Source of the DNA: CAYNZV01 sp965217095
GTDB lineage: Bacteria > Latescibacterota > UBA2968 > UBA8231
Length of the DNA: 64,000 nt
Direction: 5' to 3'
Assembly: GCA_965217095.1 (NCBI GenBank)
Contig: OZ244235.1
Location: 186,001 to 250,000, forward strand
The notes below the pieces were generated by a model. It saw nothing but the letters and a program-made list of their open reading frames with translations. It was not told where the DNA came from and ran no database searches. Positions 17,439 through 26,715 of this stretch are shown in pieces; the stretch's first letter is position 1, and every line of letters starts with the position of its first letter. A program made the position numbers and the translations under genes.

Positions 17439-18640
17439 TTATGCGGCCTCTTTGCGTTGCAGCTCTCCGTCGGCGAAGATGTCTCCGTCGATGAGGTGGG
17501 TGATGAGTTGGTGGCTATTGAGACGACGCCAGTGGCGTTCGGCCTGCGTCGCGAGTTTGAAGACCATGGTCAAGACGGTGACGCGGGAGCCGCAGCCCTT
17601 GGTTTGCCGGGTACGGTGGCGGACCGTGGCGAAAGTCGACTCGATGGGGTTGGTCGTGCGTAAGTGCACCCAGTGCGCCGCCGGGAAGTCGTAGAAGGTG
17701 AACATCACGTCGCGGTCCTTGCGCAGGCACTCGCAGGCCTTGGGGTATTTATCCCGGTAGAGGACGAGGAAGTGGTCGTAGGCGGCCAGGGCGTCCTTTT
17801 TGGTGGGCGCCAGGTACATCTCGTGCAGCAGACTCTTCGCGTCGGGGCGCACACGCTGGGACAGCTTGTCGAGGACGTTGGCCGTCTTGTGCACCCAGCA
17901 CTGCTGGGCACGGGCGCCGGGCAACGCCTCCTCCAGGGCCTTCCAAAAACCCAAGGCGCCGTCGGCGACGGCCAGCAAGGCGTGTTGCTGCAGCCCCCGA
18001 GCTTTCAGATCCTGCAGCAGGTGCAGCCAGCTGAGATGACTCTCCCGCTCGCCGTCCTGGATTGCCAGCAGCTCCTTGTGGCCATCCTGGGTGGCACCAA
18101 CCACGACCAGCACGCAGGGCCGGTCTTTCTGCAGGCGCTACATTGAGGTAAACGGCGTCGGCCCATAGGTAGACGTAGCGCTTGCCGTGCAGGTCGCGCT
18201 TCGACCAGGCTTGGAACTCCTGCTCCCAGACTTGCTTGAGCCGCACGATGTTATTCGCCGACAAACCGACAACCCCGTCGCCCAGGATCGCCTGCAGGGC
18301 CTCCGGGAAGGCGGTGGTCGAAACACCCTTCAGGTAGAGCGCCGGGGGGGGATAAAGGCGTCGATGCTCGGCGTGCGCCGTAGATACGGCGGCAGGATGG
18401 CACTGGTGAAGTGCTCGGCTGGTCGCCGGTCGTGCACGCGCGGTTGGCGCACCGGGACCTTACCAGCGCCGGTCACCAGCTCGCGCTCCTGGTGGTAGCC
18501 GTTGCGTACCACCAGGCTCTGACCGCTGTCCTGCTTCAACTGCTGAAAGCGCTCGACGTATTGCTGTACCTCCAACTCCAGCGCCTCCTGCAGCAAGCGA
18601 CGACTGCCTTCGCGCAGGATCGTCTGACTAGCGACATTCG
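17439..18640 (-). pseudogene. IS256-family (mutator) transposase remnant 1
   Basis: The three frames together cover an IS256-type transposase from LREGSRRLLQEALELEVQQYVERF through RYVYLWADAVYLNV to VLVVVGATQDGHKELLAI, TTNPIESTFATVRHRT and the C-terminus. The catalytic DDE positions (WADA, LAVADG, PIESTF) are present but in different frames. The first shift is at the G8 run 18344-18351, where a ninth base restores IP-ALYLKG. The second, near 18135, is an extra base in AATGTAGCG. The 5' end is missing: at about 18635 the sequence runs into the left end of an IS21-type element. It is therefore broken by insertion even if the frameshifts were sequencing errors. Confidence 0.85.
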
Positions 18641-18662
18641 TTTGTCTCGCCTGGCGACATTC
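18631..18662 (+). repeat. Terminal direct repeats at the left end of the IS21-type element
   Basis: GCGACATTC occurs at 18631-18639 and again at 18654-18662. Multiple short repeats at the ends, where the transposase binds, are typical of IS21 elements. They mark the left end of the element inside the IS256 remnant. The matching right end is missing. Confidence 0.5.
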
Positions 18663-18726
18663 ATAATTCCCGTTTCTGTCGTTGGTGATATACTAGATCT
18701 AACCCCTTGTAAGCCATGGAGGTTAG

Positions 18727-20226
18727 ATGGTCACCGATGCCCAGGTAAGGAGGCTCATGAAGCTGATGCAAAAGGAAGATACTTTCGCCCTGGCCGCCGC
18801 CAAGGCGGGGATGGACGAGAAGACGGCCCGCAAGTACCGGCGGAGCGGGCAGTTGCCCAGCCAGCTTAAGCCCAGGCACACCTGGCGCAATCGACCTGAT
18901 CCGTTCGAAAAGGTGTGGCCCGATCTGGAGCAGGCGCTGGAGCTCAATCCCGGTTTGGAGGCCAAAACTCTTTTTCAGTATTTGCAGCGCCAGGACCCGG
19001 GCCAGTTCCAGGACGGCCAGTTGCGCACGCTGCAACGGCGCATCAAGACCTGGCGGGCGTTGGAAGGGCCTGCCAAGGAGGTCTTCTTTCCGCAACAGCA
19101 CCAGCCCGGCCAGCTGTGTCAATCTGACTTTACCAATCCTTCCTGGCTGGGTGTGACGATTCAGGGCCAGCCCTTCGAGCACCTGCTGTACCATTTTTCG
19201 CTGACCTACTCCAACTGGGAAGCGGTGATGATTGACTTCGCCGAAAGTTTCGAGGCGCTCAGCGCAGGCTTGCAACAGGCGCTGTGGACACTGGGCGGGG
19301 TACCAGGCTCGCATCAGACCGACTGCTTGAGCGCGGCGGTGCACAAGTTGGATCATCCGCAAGACTTCACCGACCGCTACCATGGTTTGATGCGACACTA
19401 CGGACTGGAGCCGCGCAAGACCAATCCCAACAGCCCGCACGAAAACGGCGACATTGAGCAGCGCCATTACCGTTTCGTCCGCGCCGTGGATCAGGCCTTG
19501 ATGCTGCGTGGCCATCGCGACTTCGACAGCCAGGCCGAATACGCTGCTTTTCTAGAAAACATCGTCAAACAGCTCAACGCCGGTCGTCAAAAACGGCTCT
19601 TGGAAGAATTGCCGCTGCTGCGTGCTTTGCCACGGCAGCCCATGGAAGCCTACACCCGCCTGGATGTGAGCGTGAGCCGTTTCAGCACCATTAGTGTACG
19701 CGGTAATACCTACTCGGTGCACAGCCGCCTGATCGGCGAGAGCGTCCGCATCCACCTGTATGCCCAGCACCTGGACGTGTATTACGCCCAGCGTCACCTG
19801 GAGGCCATCCCGCGCCTGCGCGGTAAGGGCCGACATCGCATCCAATACCGCCATATCATCGACTGGTTGCGTCGCAAACCCGGTGCTTTTGCAAACTACC
19901 GCTGGCGCGACGATCTGTTTCCCACCACGCGCTTTCGTATGGCGTATGATAGCCTGTGCGATCGGCATACAGCCTTGCAAGCCAGCAAGCAGTATCTCAA
20001 GATCCTCTACCTGGCCGCCTACGACAGCGAAGACCGAGTCGACAAGGTGCTCAATTGGATGCTCCATCGCGAAGAGCCACTCAGCGTCGAGCGTATCGCG
20101 GCGTTGGTAGACCACGAAGAAAAGGCCATCGACACGCCCACTGTTTCGGTGCCTGCGGTAGATCTGCGGCTCTATGATGGCCTGCTCTCTTCACCTAAGC
20201 CCGCGCTGCAGGTGATGGTGAGCTAA
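18727..20226 (+). CDS. istA: IS21-family transposase IstA, without IstB
   Basis: The protein has 499 residues. An N-terminal helix-turn-helix (DTFALAAAKAGMDEKTARKY) is followed by a DDE integrase core with D134 (CQSDFT), D199 (HQTDCL) and E244 (NGDIEQ), then the C-terminal domain containing GNTYSVHSRLIGESV. This is a full-length IstA. IS21 transposition normally also needs the AAA+ helper IstB encoded immediately downstream; here the next sequence, from 20235, is the end of an IS256 element instead. The istB gene and right end have been lost, so the enzyme is probably intact but stranded. Confidence 0.9.
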   Translation: MVTDAQVRRLMKLMQKEDTFALAAAKAGMDEKTARKYRRSGQLPSQLKPRHTWRNRPDPFEKVWPDLEQALELNPGLEAKTLFQYLQRQDPGQFQDGQLRTLQRRIKTWRALEGPAKEVFFPQQHQPGQLCQSDFTNPSWLGVTIQGQPFEHLLYHFSLTYSNWEAVMIDFAESFEALSAGLQQALWTLGGVPGSHQTDCLSAAVHKLDHPQDFTDRYHGLMRHYGLEPRKTNPNSPHENGDIEQRHYRFVRAVDQALMLRGHRDFDSQAEYAAFLENIVKQLNAGRQKRLLEELPLLRALPRQPMEAYTRLDVSVSRFSTISVRGNTYSVHSRLIGESVRIHLYAQHLDVYYAQRHLEAIPRLRGKGRHRIQYRHIIDWLRRKPGAFANYRWRDDLFPTTRFRMAYDSLCDRHTALQASKQYLKILYLAAYDSEDRVDKVLNWMLHREEPLSVERIAALVDHEEKAIDTPTVSVPAVDLRLYDGLLSSPKPALQVMVS

Positions 20227-20248
20227 GGTCAAATGGTGTGTAAACGAC

Positions 20249-22283
20249 TCAGGCGGCGATCTTCTTCCTTTGCGCGATGGGTGATCCGTTTTCGTAGCAC
20301 TCCCCGGCGTAGACGTCAGCCATGAGATGCGGTGCATTGAGTCGCCGGAATCGTTTCTCGGCCACCATCAGGACCCGCCAAATGAGGGCGGTGGCATTGG
20401 CCACCTTCCTGTATCGTTTGGCCGCATTGGTTCGCAACCGTACCGAAGCGAAGGGACTTTCGACGACGTTGGTGGTTCGCAGGTGTTGCCAGTGGGCCTC
20501 GGGAAAGTCGTAGAATGTCACCATACGGTCCCAATCGCGCTCGAGGATATCGACGGCGTCTGGACACTCGCGGCGAAACCGTTTGGCGAATTGATCGCGG
20601 CGTTTCGTCGCTTCCTGACGGGTGGGCGCGTAGGGGATCTGTGTCAGCAGGTGCCGCGCTTCGGCCTGCACGCGTTTTGGCAGCTTATCCAGCACGTTCA
20701 GGAGGCGGTGATTCCAGCACCGCTGTTCCGCCGTCTCCGGCCAGATCGCCGCCAGTGCCGCCCAGATACCCAGGTGCCCATCCGCCACCAACAACTTCGC
20801 CGCGCTCAGTCCGCGGTCACGCAAATCGCGCAGTACGCCCGTCCACGACTCCTTCGATTCGCGATAGCCCGGGACAATCGTCAGGACTTCCTTACGTCCG
20901 TCGCTCATCGCGCCGATGACCACCAGGAGAGCGGCTTTTTGTTTCTCGAGACCGGCTTTGACGTAGTAGGGTCGGACCGGAGCGCCCTGCGCCACACGCG
21001 TGATGTGGGTTTCTCCGGCCCGCCCTCCGAACCGGACGTGCGCGTTACCACGCATCCGGCTCTCCACAAGGTGCCGTGTGACCGCAGAGTTACAGCCCAA
21101 CGGTGCAGTTTGGTCTGGATTTCCAGTACTCGATTACGGGCTTGTTCTGCCTCGGGCCACGAAGCGCTGGCATTCACCGGCGTCCTCCTGTTTTTCCAGT
21201 ACCCCACTGCGCAACTTGCTGCCTCCCTTCGCCATGTAAGCGGCTTTCCCGCTCGCGGACTACTACAGAGGCTCCGTCCCTTGCCAAGCCCCACAGCGGA
21301 CAGCGCGCTGCCCCGATAACGGTCGGACTCGGCTCGGTTCCCACGTTCACCATGAACCGTTTGACGGGGGAGGTGCCCAGCTTTTCCCCTGCAACTTCGC
21401 CTTGGGTACGCCGCAGGCCTTCTCCAAGGCCTCTGCTTCGGTGGGTATCACACCTCCCCAGAGTCGCAGTCGGTCATATATCCGACCACGTGCGTTGCGT
21501 ACCAACCCTTATCCACCAGGTTTGGGTTGGCGGGCCGCTAAAGGGGGTTCCATCACTGGTTCACTTCGGGTTACACCATTCCGTCTTGCTTGCCAGACGT
21601 GGAGTGTCTGGAGGTGCCACTCCACTCTGTCGTTGTCGAGGCTGCTTCCACCTTCCCCTGCGCTCCCAGAGTCAGGCTGCCTCCAGCTTCAACGGGCTGC
21701 TGCGACAGCCCGTTGGTGGGTCCTTGCATCCCACCCGGTTCTCTGGCGCCTCGTGGCGCACGATCCCGTCCGCCCAGGCGTAGACGAGTTCGCGGTCGTC
21801 CAGCCGTCGGTGGCGCCAGGCGTTGTATTCGACGATCCACTTCTCACGCAAACGAGCGATCGAGGACGCCGACAAAGGCGCTCCCTTGCCCAGCAGGCCG
21901 CGCAGCGCCAGCTCGAAGTCGCCTTGGGACAAACCGTGCAGGTAGAGCTCTGGCAGCAGCTGACCTATTTCTTGGGTGCGCCGGGTGAACAGCGGCAGTA
22001 CCGCACTCTCAAATCGCTCTTCCAGACCCCGCACCCGAGGGCGTTTCACCTCGATCGTGCCCGAGGTTAAAGACAGGCGCCGCCGCTTCCCGTACCCATT
22101 GCGGTAGCCGCCGGGTGCGTCCAACGGTGCCTGTCGCTCGTACCTCGACCGTCCCAGCGCATGGGTGACTTCCTCATCCAGAACCGACTGCATCAGCGAC
22201 TGAATCTGCGAGCGCGTCCACTCTTCCAGCGTCTCGAACGTGGGCATGGACATCTCCGTCGTGCTCGGCTTAGGTTGTGGCAT
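20249..22283 (-). CDS. IS256-family transposase, coding sequence split by a group II intron
   Basis: Exon 1 (22283 to 21762) starts MPQPKPSTTEMSMPTFETLE and ends with WADGI, which contains the first catalytic Asp. Exon 2 (20965 to 20249) starts YVKAGLEKQKAALLVVIGAM and has the second Asp in LLVADGHLG and the Glu in NVVESPFASV. Removing 20966-21761 joins the exons exactly in frame as WADGI-YVKAG, the sequence expected in this family, and gives about 411 residues, a normal length. With the intron in place the gene has stops and cannot be read, so expression would depend on splicing. Upstream frame to 22373 is also open, but ATG 22283 fits family length better. Confidence 0.85.
20966..21761 (-). 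mobile_element. Group II intron, ORF-deleted (796 nt)
   Basis: On the minus strand the intron begins GTGCGCCACGAGG, matching the GUGYG 5' end rule. Near its 3' end is a canonical 34-nt domain V, starting GAGCCGGATGCG with the bulged loop and ending GCACGTCCGGTTC, located about 21033-21066. A domain VI-like stem GGCCGGAG/CTCCGGTC and the end CCTAC follow. A short in-frame piece, NASASWPEAEQARNRVLEIQ, is the N-terminus of the usual intron-encoded reverse transcriptase; the rest of that gene is deleted. The intron therefore cannot move by itself but might still splice if maturase is supplied in trans. Boundaries are fixed by perfect restoration of the host transposase frame. Confidence 0.85.
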
Positions 22284-22382
22284 GGCGATTCTCCTCTTCC
22301 TGCCGGGATAGCCCCGGCGTTTGTAATTGGCTATTACAAAGGAAGGGCAGGATCGCCGTCTGTCTATTTCCACACCTTCTGA

Positions 22383-23321
22383 TTATAGCTCTACGGCAAA
22401 CATGCCAATATGATGGGCGAACGCTATCCACGACGCCGATATGACGCCCGACACGGCAGCCAGAACTAATACCTGAGTTCTAAATTTAGTGTTTGAGCGG
22501 TAAACTACGAATAGGTAGCCCAATAGGGGGTATATGAGGATCATGGTATACTTGGTTAGTATGCCAGCTCCCAGCAGCGCTCCTCCTAACACTGCCAATT
22601 TGAACGTCGGCGTTTGTTTCAAGCGAAAAGTCACCAGGAGGGTCGAGACAAAGAAGAACGTCACTTGAATATCGTTCGAAACCGCGGCACTCAACCTGAA
22701 AAAATAGGGAGAGCTGACGAAAAAAATGGATGCGAGCAAACCTATTTCGCTGTCGTAAAGTTCTTTGCCCAATCTATAAGTAACGAGAATCGATCCGAGT
22801 CCGAATGCGAGACTAACTAGGCGGGGGACAACCATCTCCTCGCCGAAGAAACGCATGGTGACACCGAACAACATGAGAACCAATGGCGGGTGTTGTCTCA
22901 GCCAGGTGATCTCTCCATGTCGAGAAAAAAGAGAATCAAAACCATCTTCAGCTACCACTCGTGAGGCACTTAGCACCATTTTTTCGGGGGCCAAAGTCGA
23001 TACATTCTGATAGAATGCGTATACTGCCCCAACCGCGGTTGCGAACACACACAAGACGACAATTTGCCTCTTGTCGTCGTAGGCGAAATTGAGGGTGATA
23101 AGCTTGACTTGCTCAATGGAACGGGAGGACAGACATCCGATTATCGTCCCGCTGATTGCCGTGTATAATATTAGGATTATGAGTTTGTTCGAGTTGCTCG
23201 TCGCGCCCGTGTACCAAATTGCCGACAACCAGAAAACTTGCATGGAGACCATAGCAACCGGCAAATGAATCGATCTGCGCGCGGATTCGAAAAGGGATGG
23301 GAGATTAATGCGATTGTCCAC
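22383..23321 (-). pseudogene. GT39/ArnT-like membrane glycosyltransferase, 3'-truncated by IS256
   Basis: The 312-residue frame has a hydrophobic N-terminus, WLRQHPPLVLMLFG (the typical lumenal loop motif of dolichyl-phosphate-mannose/ArnT-type PMT_2 transferases), GEEMVVPRLVSLAFG, and several membrane helices up to FVVYRSN. Relatives have about 500 residues; this one stops 7 bases before the IS256 inverted repeat (22376), so its C-terminal part has been lost. Such enzymes use polyprenyl-phosphate sugars to modify lipids or proteins in the envelope. Its upstream region borders the core gene block. It is probably inactive, though the first catalytic loops are kept. Confidence 0.75.
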
Positions 23322-23407
23322 AGCTAGGTTTGATCCCGAACTAAATCCCTTCGCTCGTTTTGTAGCCGAACTGCCCGAATCGAAAGAGATTTGAACGACA
23401 CCTGGGC

Positions 23408-23439
23408 AAAAAAAGAGTCACGCTGAACCTGCGTGACTC
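23408..23439 (-). terminator. Rho-independent terminator after tRNA-Leu
   Basis: On the minus strand GAGTCACGC (23439-23431) pairs perfectly with GCGTGACTC (23423-23415), with a 7-base loop and a run of seven T (23414-23408). It ends the comF-pgk-tpiA-secG-tRNA unit. Confidence 0.9.
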
Positions 23440-23455
23440 CCTATCAGGTCATCTG

Positions 23456-23542
23456 TGGTGCCGAAGCGGGGACTCGAACCCCGACGCCCGTAAAGGCACT
23501 GCCCCCTCAAGACAGCGTGTCTACCAGTTTCACCACTTCGGC
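23456..23542 (-). tRNA. tRNA-Leu (anticodon GAG)
   Basis: The 87-nt gene starts GCCGAAGTGGTGAAACTGG, has the anticodon loop CTTGAGG (anticodon GAG), a long variable arm typical of tRNA-Leu, the T-arm GGGGTTCGAGTCCCC and an encoded CCA end. The acceptor stem GCCGAAG/CTTCGGC is perfect. It lies just downstream of secG on the same strand and is followed by a terminator. Confidence 0.95.
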
Positions 23543-23548
23543 CCAGGG

Positions 23549-23979
23549 TCAGGGCGACTGCTCGGTTGCCGTTTCACCTTCAGCATCGGACCCTTCCGCA
23601 CCTTCGGCTTCCCCGCCGCCTTGCGAATCAGTTTCGTCGGTCGCCGGCTCGTCTAGAAAACCCCCCCCTCGTTGAGCAGCGGCGACGGCGACGGAAAGCC
23701 GCTCTCCTCCAACATCCGTTCCGTGGCGGAGGTCGGCACGTCTCCAGAATCGTAGGTAACGGCCTGAAGCAAACAACTCAACATGAACACAGTCGCCAAT
23801 ACCGCCGTTGTCTTTGTCAGAAAGGTGCTGGCAGAACGCCCGCCGAGAACAGATGAAGAGCTCAGTCCGCCGCCGATCGAACTGGCAAGCCCGCCTCCCT
23901 TGCCCGACTGCAGAAGTACCGCAATTATCAGCAAGAAACTTATGAGTGTGTGAAAAATGGTTACTAGAACATCCGACAC
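23549..23979 (-). CDS. secG: SecG preprotein translocase subunit (tail frameshifted at a G8 run)
   Basis: The first 100 residues are a standard SecG: a transmembrane helix (LVTIFHTLISFLLIIAVLLQ), the conserved SGKGGGLASSIGG loop with the F/L-G-x-R segment, and a second helix (TAVLATVFMLSCLLQAV). SecG is the accessory membrane subunit of the SecYEG channel. As printed the frame ends at 23653 (LLNEGGVF). If the C8/G8 run at 23661-23668 had nine bases, the protein would continue with an acidic tail, GGGFLDEPATDETDSQ and further Glu/Gly-rich sequence, to a stop at 23549, just before the tRNA. Either form keeps both membrane helices. It follows tpiA by 2 bases. Confidence 0.9.
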
Positions 23980-23981
23980 GA

Positions 23982-24740
23982 TCAGGCCGCTTTCACGATT
24001 TCTGCGAAATCATTCGCGTTAAGAGAGGCCCCGCCGATCAATCCACCATCGATATCGGGACATGCAAATAGCTCGGCTGCGTTTTCCGGTTTGACGCTGC
24101 CACCGTATTGGATTCGAACATTCTGCGCAACATCTGCGCCTACGGTTTCGCCGAGAAACGCCCGGATCAGCCCATGAACCTGGGCAGCCTGATCCGCCGT
24201 GGCGGTCTTCCCGGTCCCGATCGCCCACACCGGCTCGTAGGCCAAAACAACACGAGCGGCTTCCGCGGGTTCCACCCCTCGCAATGCCGCTCCTATTTGC
24301 CCCAATACAACCGTTTCGGTATCTCCGGCGTCCCGCTGGTCTAGCGTTTCACCGATGCAAACGATCGGATTCAATCCGGCGGCTAAAGCCTTTATCAGCT
24401 TGGTATTTACGTCCGAATCTACCTCACCGAAAAGCTGGCGTCGCTCAGAATGGCCTAATATAAGATAGGTGCATCCACTGGTCAAGATCATGCCGGGGGA
24501 GATCTCTCCCGTAAAAGCACCGCAATCGTCGGCATGCATGTTCTGGGCGCCCAGCTCGATAGAGCTCTTCTCGATGACCGAATGGACGGAGGCCAGGGAG
24601 GTAAACGGAGGACAAACTACCACATCGCGATCCTCGGTTAAGCCACCCACCATGGAGACTATATCGGTCGCCAGTTCGGCGGCTTCCGGTGCGGTCAGGT
24701 TCATCTTCCAGTTTCCTGCAACGATTGGACGTCGGCTCAT
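23982..24740 (-). CDS. tpiA: Triosephosphate isomerase
   Basis: The protein has about 252 residues, starting MSRRPIVAGNWKMN. Catalytic Lys is in NWKMN, catalytic His in ILGHSERR, catalytic Glu in LAYEPVWAIGTGK, and the phosphate-binding loop is IQYGGSVKPENA and DGGLIGGASL. It interconverts dihydroxyacetone phosphate and glyceraldehyde 3-phosphate in the cytoplasm. ATG 24740 overlaps the pgk stop as ATGA, so the two are translationally coupled, and this start fits the family N-terminus; an in-frame upstream extension lies inside pgk and is rejected. Confidence 0.97.
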   Translation of the reverse strand: MSRRPIVAGNWKMNLTAPEAAELATDIVSMVGGLTEDRDVVVCPPFTSLASVHSVIEKSSIELGAQNMHADDCGAFTGEISPGMILTSGCTYLILGHSERRQLFGEVDSDVNTKLIKALAAGLNPIVCIGETLDQRDAGDTETVVLGQIGAALRGVEPAEAARVVLAYEPVWAIGTGKTATADQAAQVHGLIRAFLGETVGADVAQNVRIQYGGSVKPENAAELFACPDIDGGLIGGASLNANDFAEIVKAA

Positions 24741-25951
24741 TCGGATTTCTCCGAAAGGGCGGCCACTCCTGGGAGAATCCGACCGCTCAGGCACTCGAGG
24801 GAGGCGCCACCGCCCGTCGAAATATGTGTCACTTTTTCGGTCAGACCTACCTGTTTGACGGCCGCCACCGTATCACCGCCCCCGATAATACTGGTGCAGC
24901 CACCGTCGGTGGCCGCAGCCACAGCACGGGCGACCTCTCTGCTACCGCGCGAGAACGGTTCGATTTCGAATATTCCCATGGGGCCGTTCCAGATGACGGT
25001 TCGTGAGCGTTGGATTTGGTGGGCAAACTGCTCGCGGGTCCGTGGGCCAATGTCGACTCCGCGCCATTCTTCTGGAAATGACTCTGAAGATACCGCCTTG
25101 GTAGTCGCATCCGCTTGAATCTCCTCGACGGCAACGGCATCGCTGGGCAAAAGGATAGGAATCCCTTTCGCTTGAGAAGACCTCAAGATTTTCGCCGCCG
25201 TGCCAATATGGTCTTCTTCCACCAGCGACTTGCCAACCGGAAGGTTCTGAGCTCGCAAGAATGTAAACGACATCGCTCCTCCAATAAGCAAGCAATCTAC
25301 CTTGTCGATAAGATGGGAAATCAGCTCGATCTTGTCTGACACCTTGGCACCACCTAGAATCGCAGTAAATGGCTTTGCGGGATGGTGCATTGCTTCGCCG
25401 AGAAACCGAATCTCACGATCCATCAGCAGACCGCTAACCGACGTTCCCACGAAGTGAGTAATGCCCTCGATCGAAGCATGAGCACGGTGGGCGGATCCAA
25501 AGGCATCGTTGACATAGATATCGCCCAGGCCGGCAAGTTCACGAGCGAAATGGGAATCGTTGGCTTCCTCCTCAGGGTGAAATCTCAAATTTTCGAGGAG
25601 CAGTAGCTCTCCCCGTCTCGTTGAGGATATGAGGTCTCGTACCTCTGTGCCGTTGCAATCGGGTGCTAAGCGCACGGGCGAACCCAGCAATCTTTTCAGG
25701 ACCGGGACCACTGGGGCCAGGGAAAACGTGTCGACCTTTTTACCTTTGGGTCGCCCAAGATGAGACATCGCCACGACGCTTGCGCATTCATTCAATAGCA
25801 GCTTCAAGGTCGGAACAGCCGCCTCGATTCGAGTGGAATCGGTTACCGTTTGGGTTTCGTCGAGGGGCACGTTGAGATCAAGGCGGACGACCGCCCGCAG
25901 GTTCGTTAAGTCGATATCATTAATGGAGAGTTTTGCCACAGAATACAACAA
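24737..25951 (-). CDS. pgk: Phosphoglycerate kinase
   Basis: The 404-residue enzyme has RLDLNVPLD near the N-terminus, SHLGRPKG, the conserved LLLLENLRFHPEEE, NDAFGSAHRAHAS, the nucleotide-site motifs ILGGAKVSDKI, WNGPMGIFE, and the hinge/ATP segment SIIGGGDTVAAV ... HISTGGGASLE. It makes ATP from 1,3-bisphosphoglycerate in glycolysis. It starts 22 bases after the comF stop and overlaps tpiA by 4 bases, in an operon with tpiA and secG, a common arrangement in bacteria. Confidence 0.97.
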   Translation of the reverse strand: MLYSVAKLSINDIDLTNLRAVVRLDLNVPLDETQTVTDSTRIEAAVPTLKLLLNECASVVAMSHLGRPKGKKVDTFSLAPVVPVLKRLLGSPVRLAPDCNGTEVRDLISSTRRGELLLLENLRFHPEEEANDSHFARELAGLGDIYVNDAFGSAHRAHASIEGITHFVGTSVSGLLMDREIRFLGEAMHHPAKPFTAILGGAKVSDKIELISHLIDKVDCLLIGGAMSFTFLRAQNLPVGKSLVEEDHIGTAAKILRSSQAKGIPILLPSDAVAVEEIQADATTKAVSSESFPEEWRGVDIGPRTREQFAHQIQRSRTVIWNGPMGIFEIEPFSRGSREVARAVAAATDGGCTSIIGGGDTVAAVKQVGLTEKVTHISTGGGASLECLSGRILPGVAALSEKSE

Positions 25952-25972
25952 AACGCGGGAAGGTGCTGAAGG

Positions 25973-26713
25973 TCAAGAGTCCGTATTCCTTGGCGCCGTC
26001 GCGATGGCAAGTCCGCAGACGGAATCCGCACCGTTTTCCGTGAGGATACGAGCGCAGCTGCTCATAGTTGATCCTGTTGTGATGACATCGTCCACCAGGC
26101 CGACACTTCCGCAGACCCGGTCCCCTCCCTTCCATACGAAGGCCTCTTCCATGTTGCGTCGCCGGGATTCCATGTCCAGGCTTGCCTGTTGACGCGTTTG
26201 TATCTTACGCTGGATCAGATTGGCGCGCACGGGGAGATTCCAGACCTCGCTGATGCCGAGGCTGATATAGTCGCTCTGATTGTAACCTCGTTCCCGCTTG
26301 CGCGCGGGGTGCAGCGGTACCGGCACGAGCACGTCTAGTCGCCGCATGAGCTCCGCGAACTCGGGGCTGGCGCCAAGCCGGCGGCCGCACTCGCGTCCAA
26401 GTTCCGTTTGGTGTTTGAATTTTAAGGCGAGGACGGCGTTCCTGAGCGTTCCCTCGAAGTTGCCCAACACGCAGCTACGTTGGAGCACGGAGTCCCAGTC
26501 ACGACAGATTGGGCATGAGTCTACCGTCGTATTCGAAGGACTGCTGCAACGTACGCACCGGACTTGAGAAATCCGTCCCATATCCGTCCGACAGCTTTCA
26601 CAGAGAATGCTAGTCGTTTCCAGCGGACCCGCGCAGGCCGGACACTGGGGGGGATATACGAAGTCCAGCAAGCATCTTCCGAGATGAGGCACGAGACGGG
26701 TTCGTGAAGCCAT
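25973..26713 (-). CDS. comF: ComF-family phosphoribosyltransferase-like protein
   Basis: ATG 26713 gives a 246-residue protein. An N-terminal zinc-ribbon region with CPAC, CESC, CVRC and CPIC pairs is followed by LVPVPLHPARKRERGYNQS and the PRPP-loop VGLVDDVITTGSTM, the signature of ComF/GntX proteins. In naturally competent bacteria ComF helps with DNA uptake; elsewhere the role is uncertain. The start lies 2 bases after the stop of the small upstream gene, indicating translational coupling. Upstream in-frame sequence to 26851 lacks family character and is not included. Confidence 0.92.
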   Translation of the reverse strand: MASRTRLVPHLGRCLLDFVYPPQCPACAGPLETTSILCESCRTDMGRISQVRCVRCSSPSNTTVDSCPICRDWDSVLQRSCVLGNFEGTLRNAVLALKFKHQTELGRECGRRLGASPEFAELMRRLDVLVPVPLHPARKRERGYNQSDYISLGISEVWNLPVRANLIQRKIQTRQQASLDMESRRRNMEEAFVWKGGDRVCGSVGLVDDVITTGSTMSSCARILTENGADSVCGLAIATAPRNTDS

Positions 26714-26715
26714 TT

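Larger units (their letters stand above)
20235..22376 (-). mobile_element. IS256-family element 2 carrying a group II intron
   Basis: The imperfect terminal inverted repeats begin GGTGTGTAAACGACTCAGGC at 20235 and GGTGTGGAAATAGACAGACG inward from 22376. The element contains one transposase gene on the minus strand, split by an intron. No 8-bp target duplication is visible (ggtcaaat and ttctgatt), which fits a deletion on the IS21 side. On its right it truncates the GT39 gene. Confidence 0.75.
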
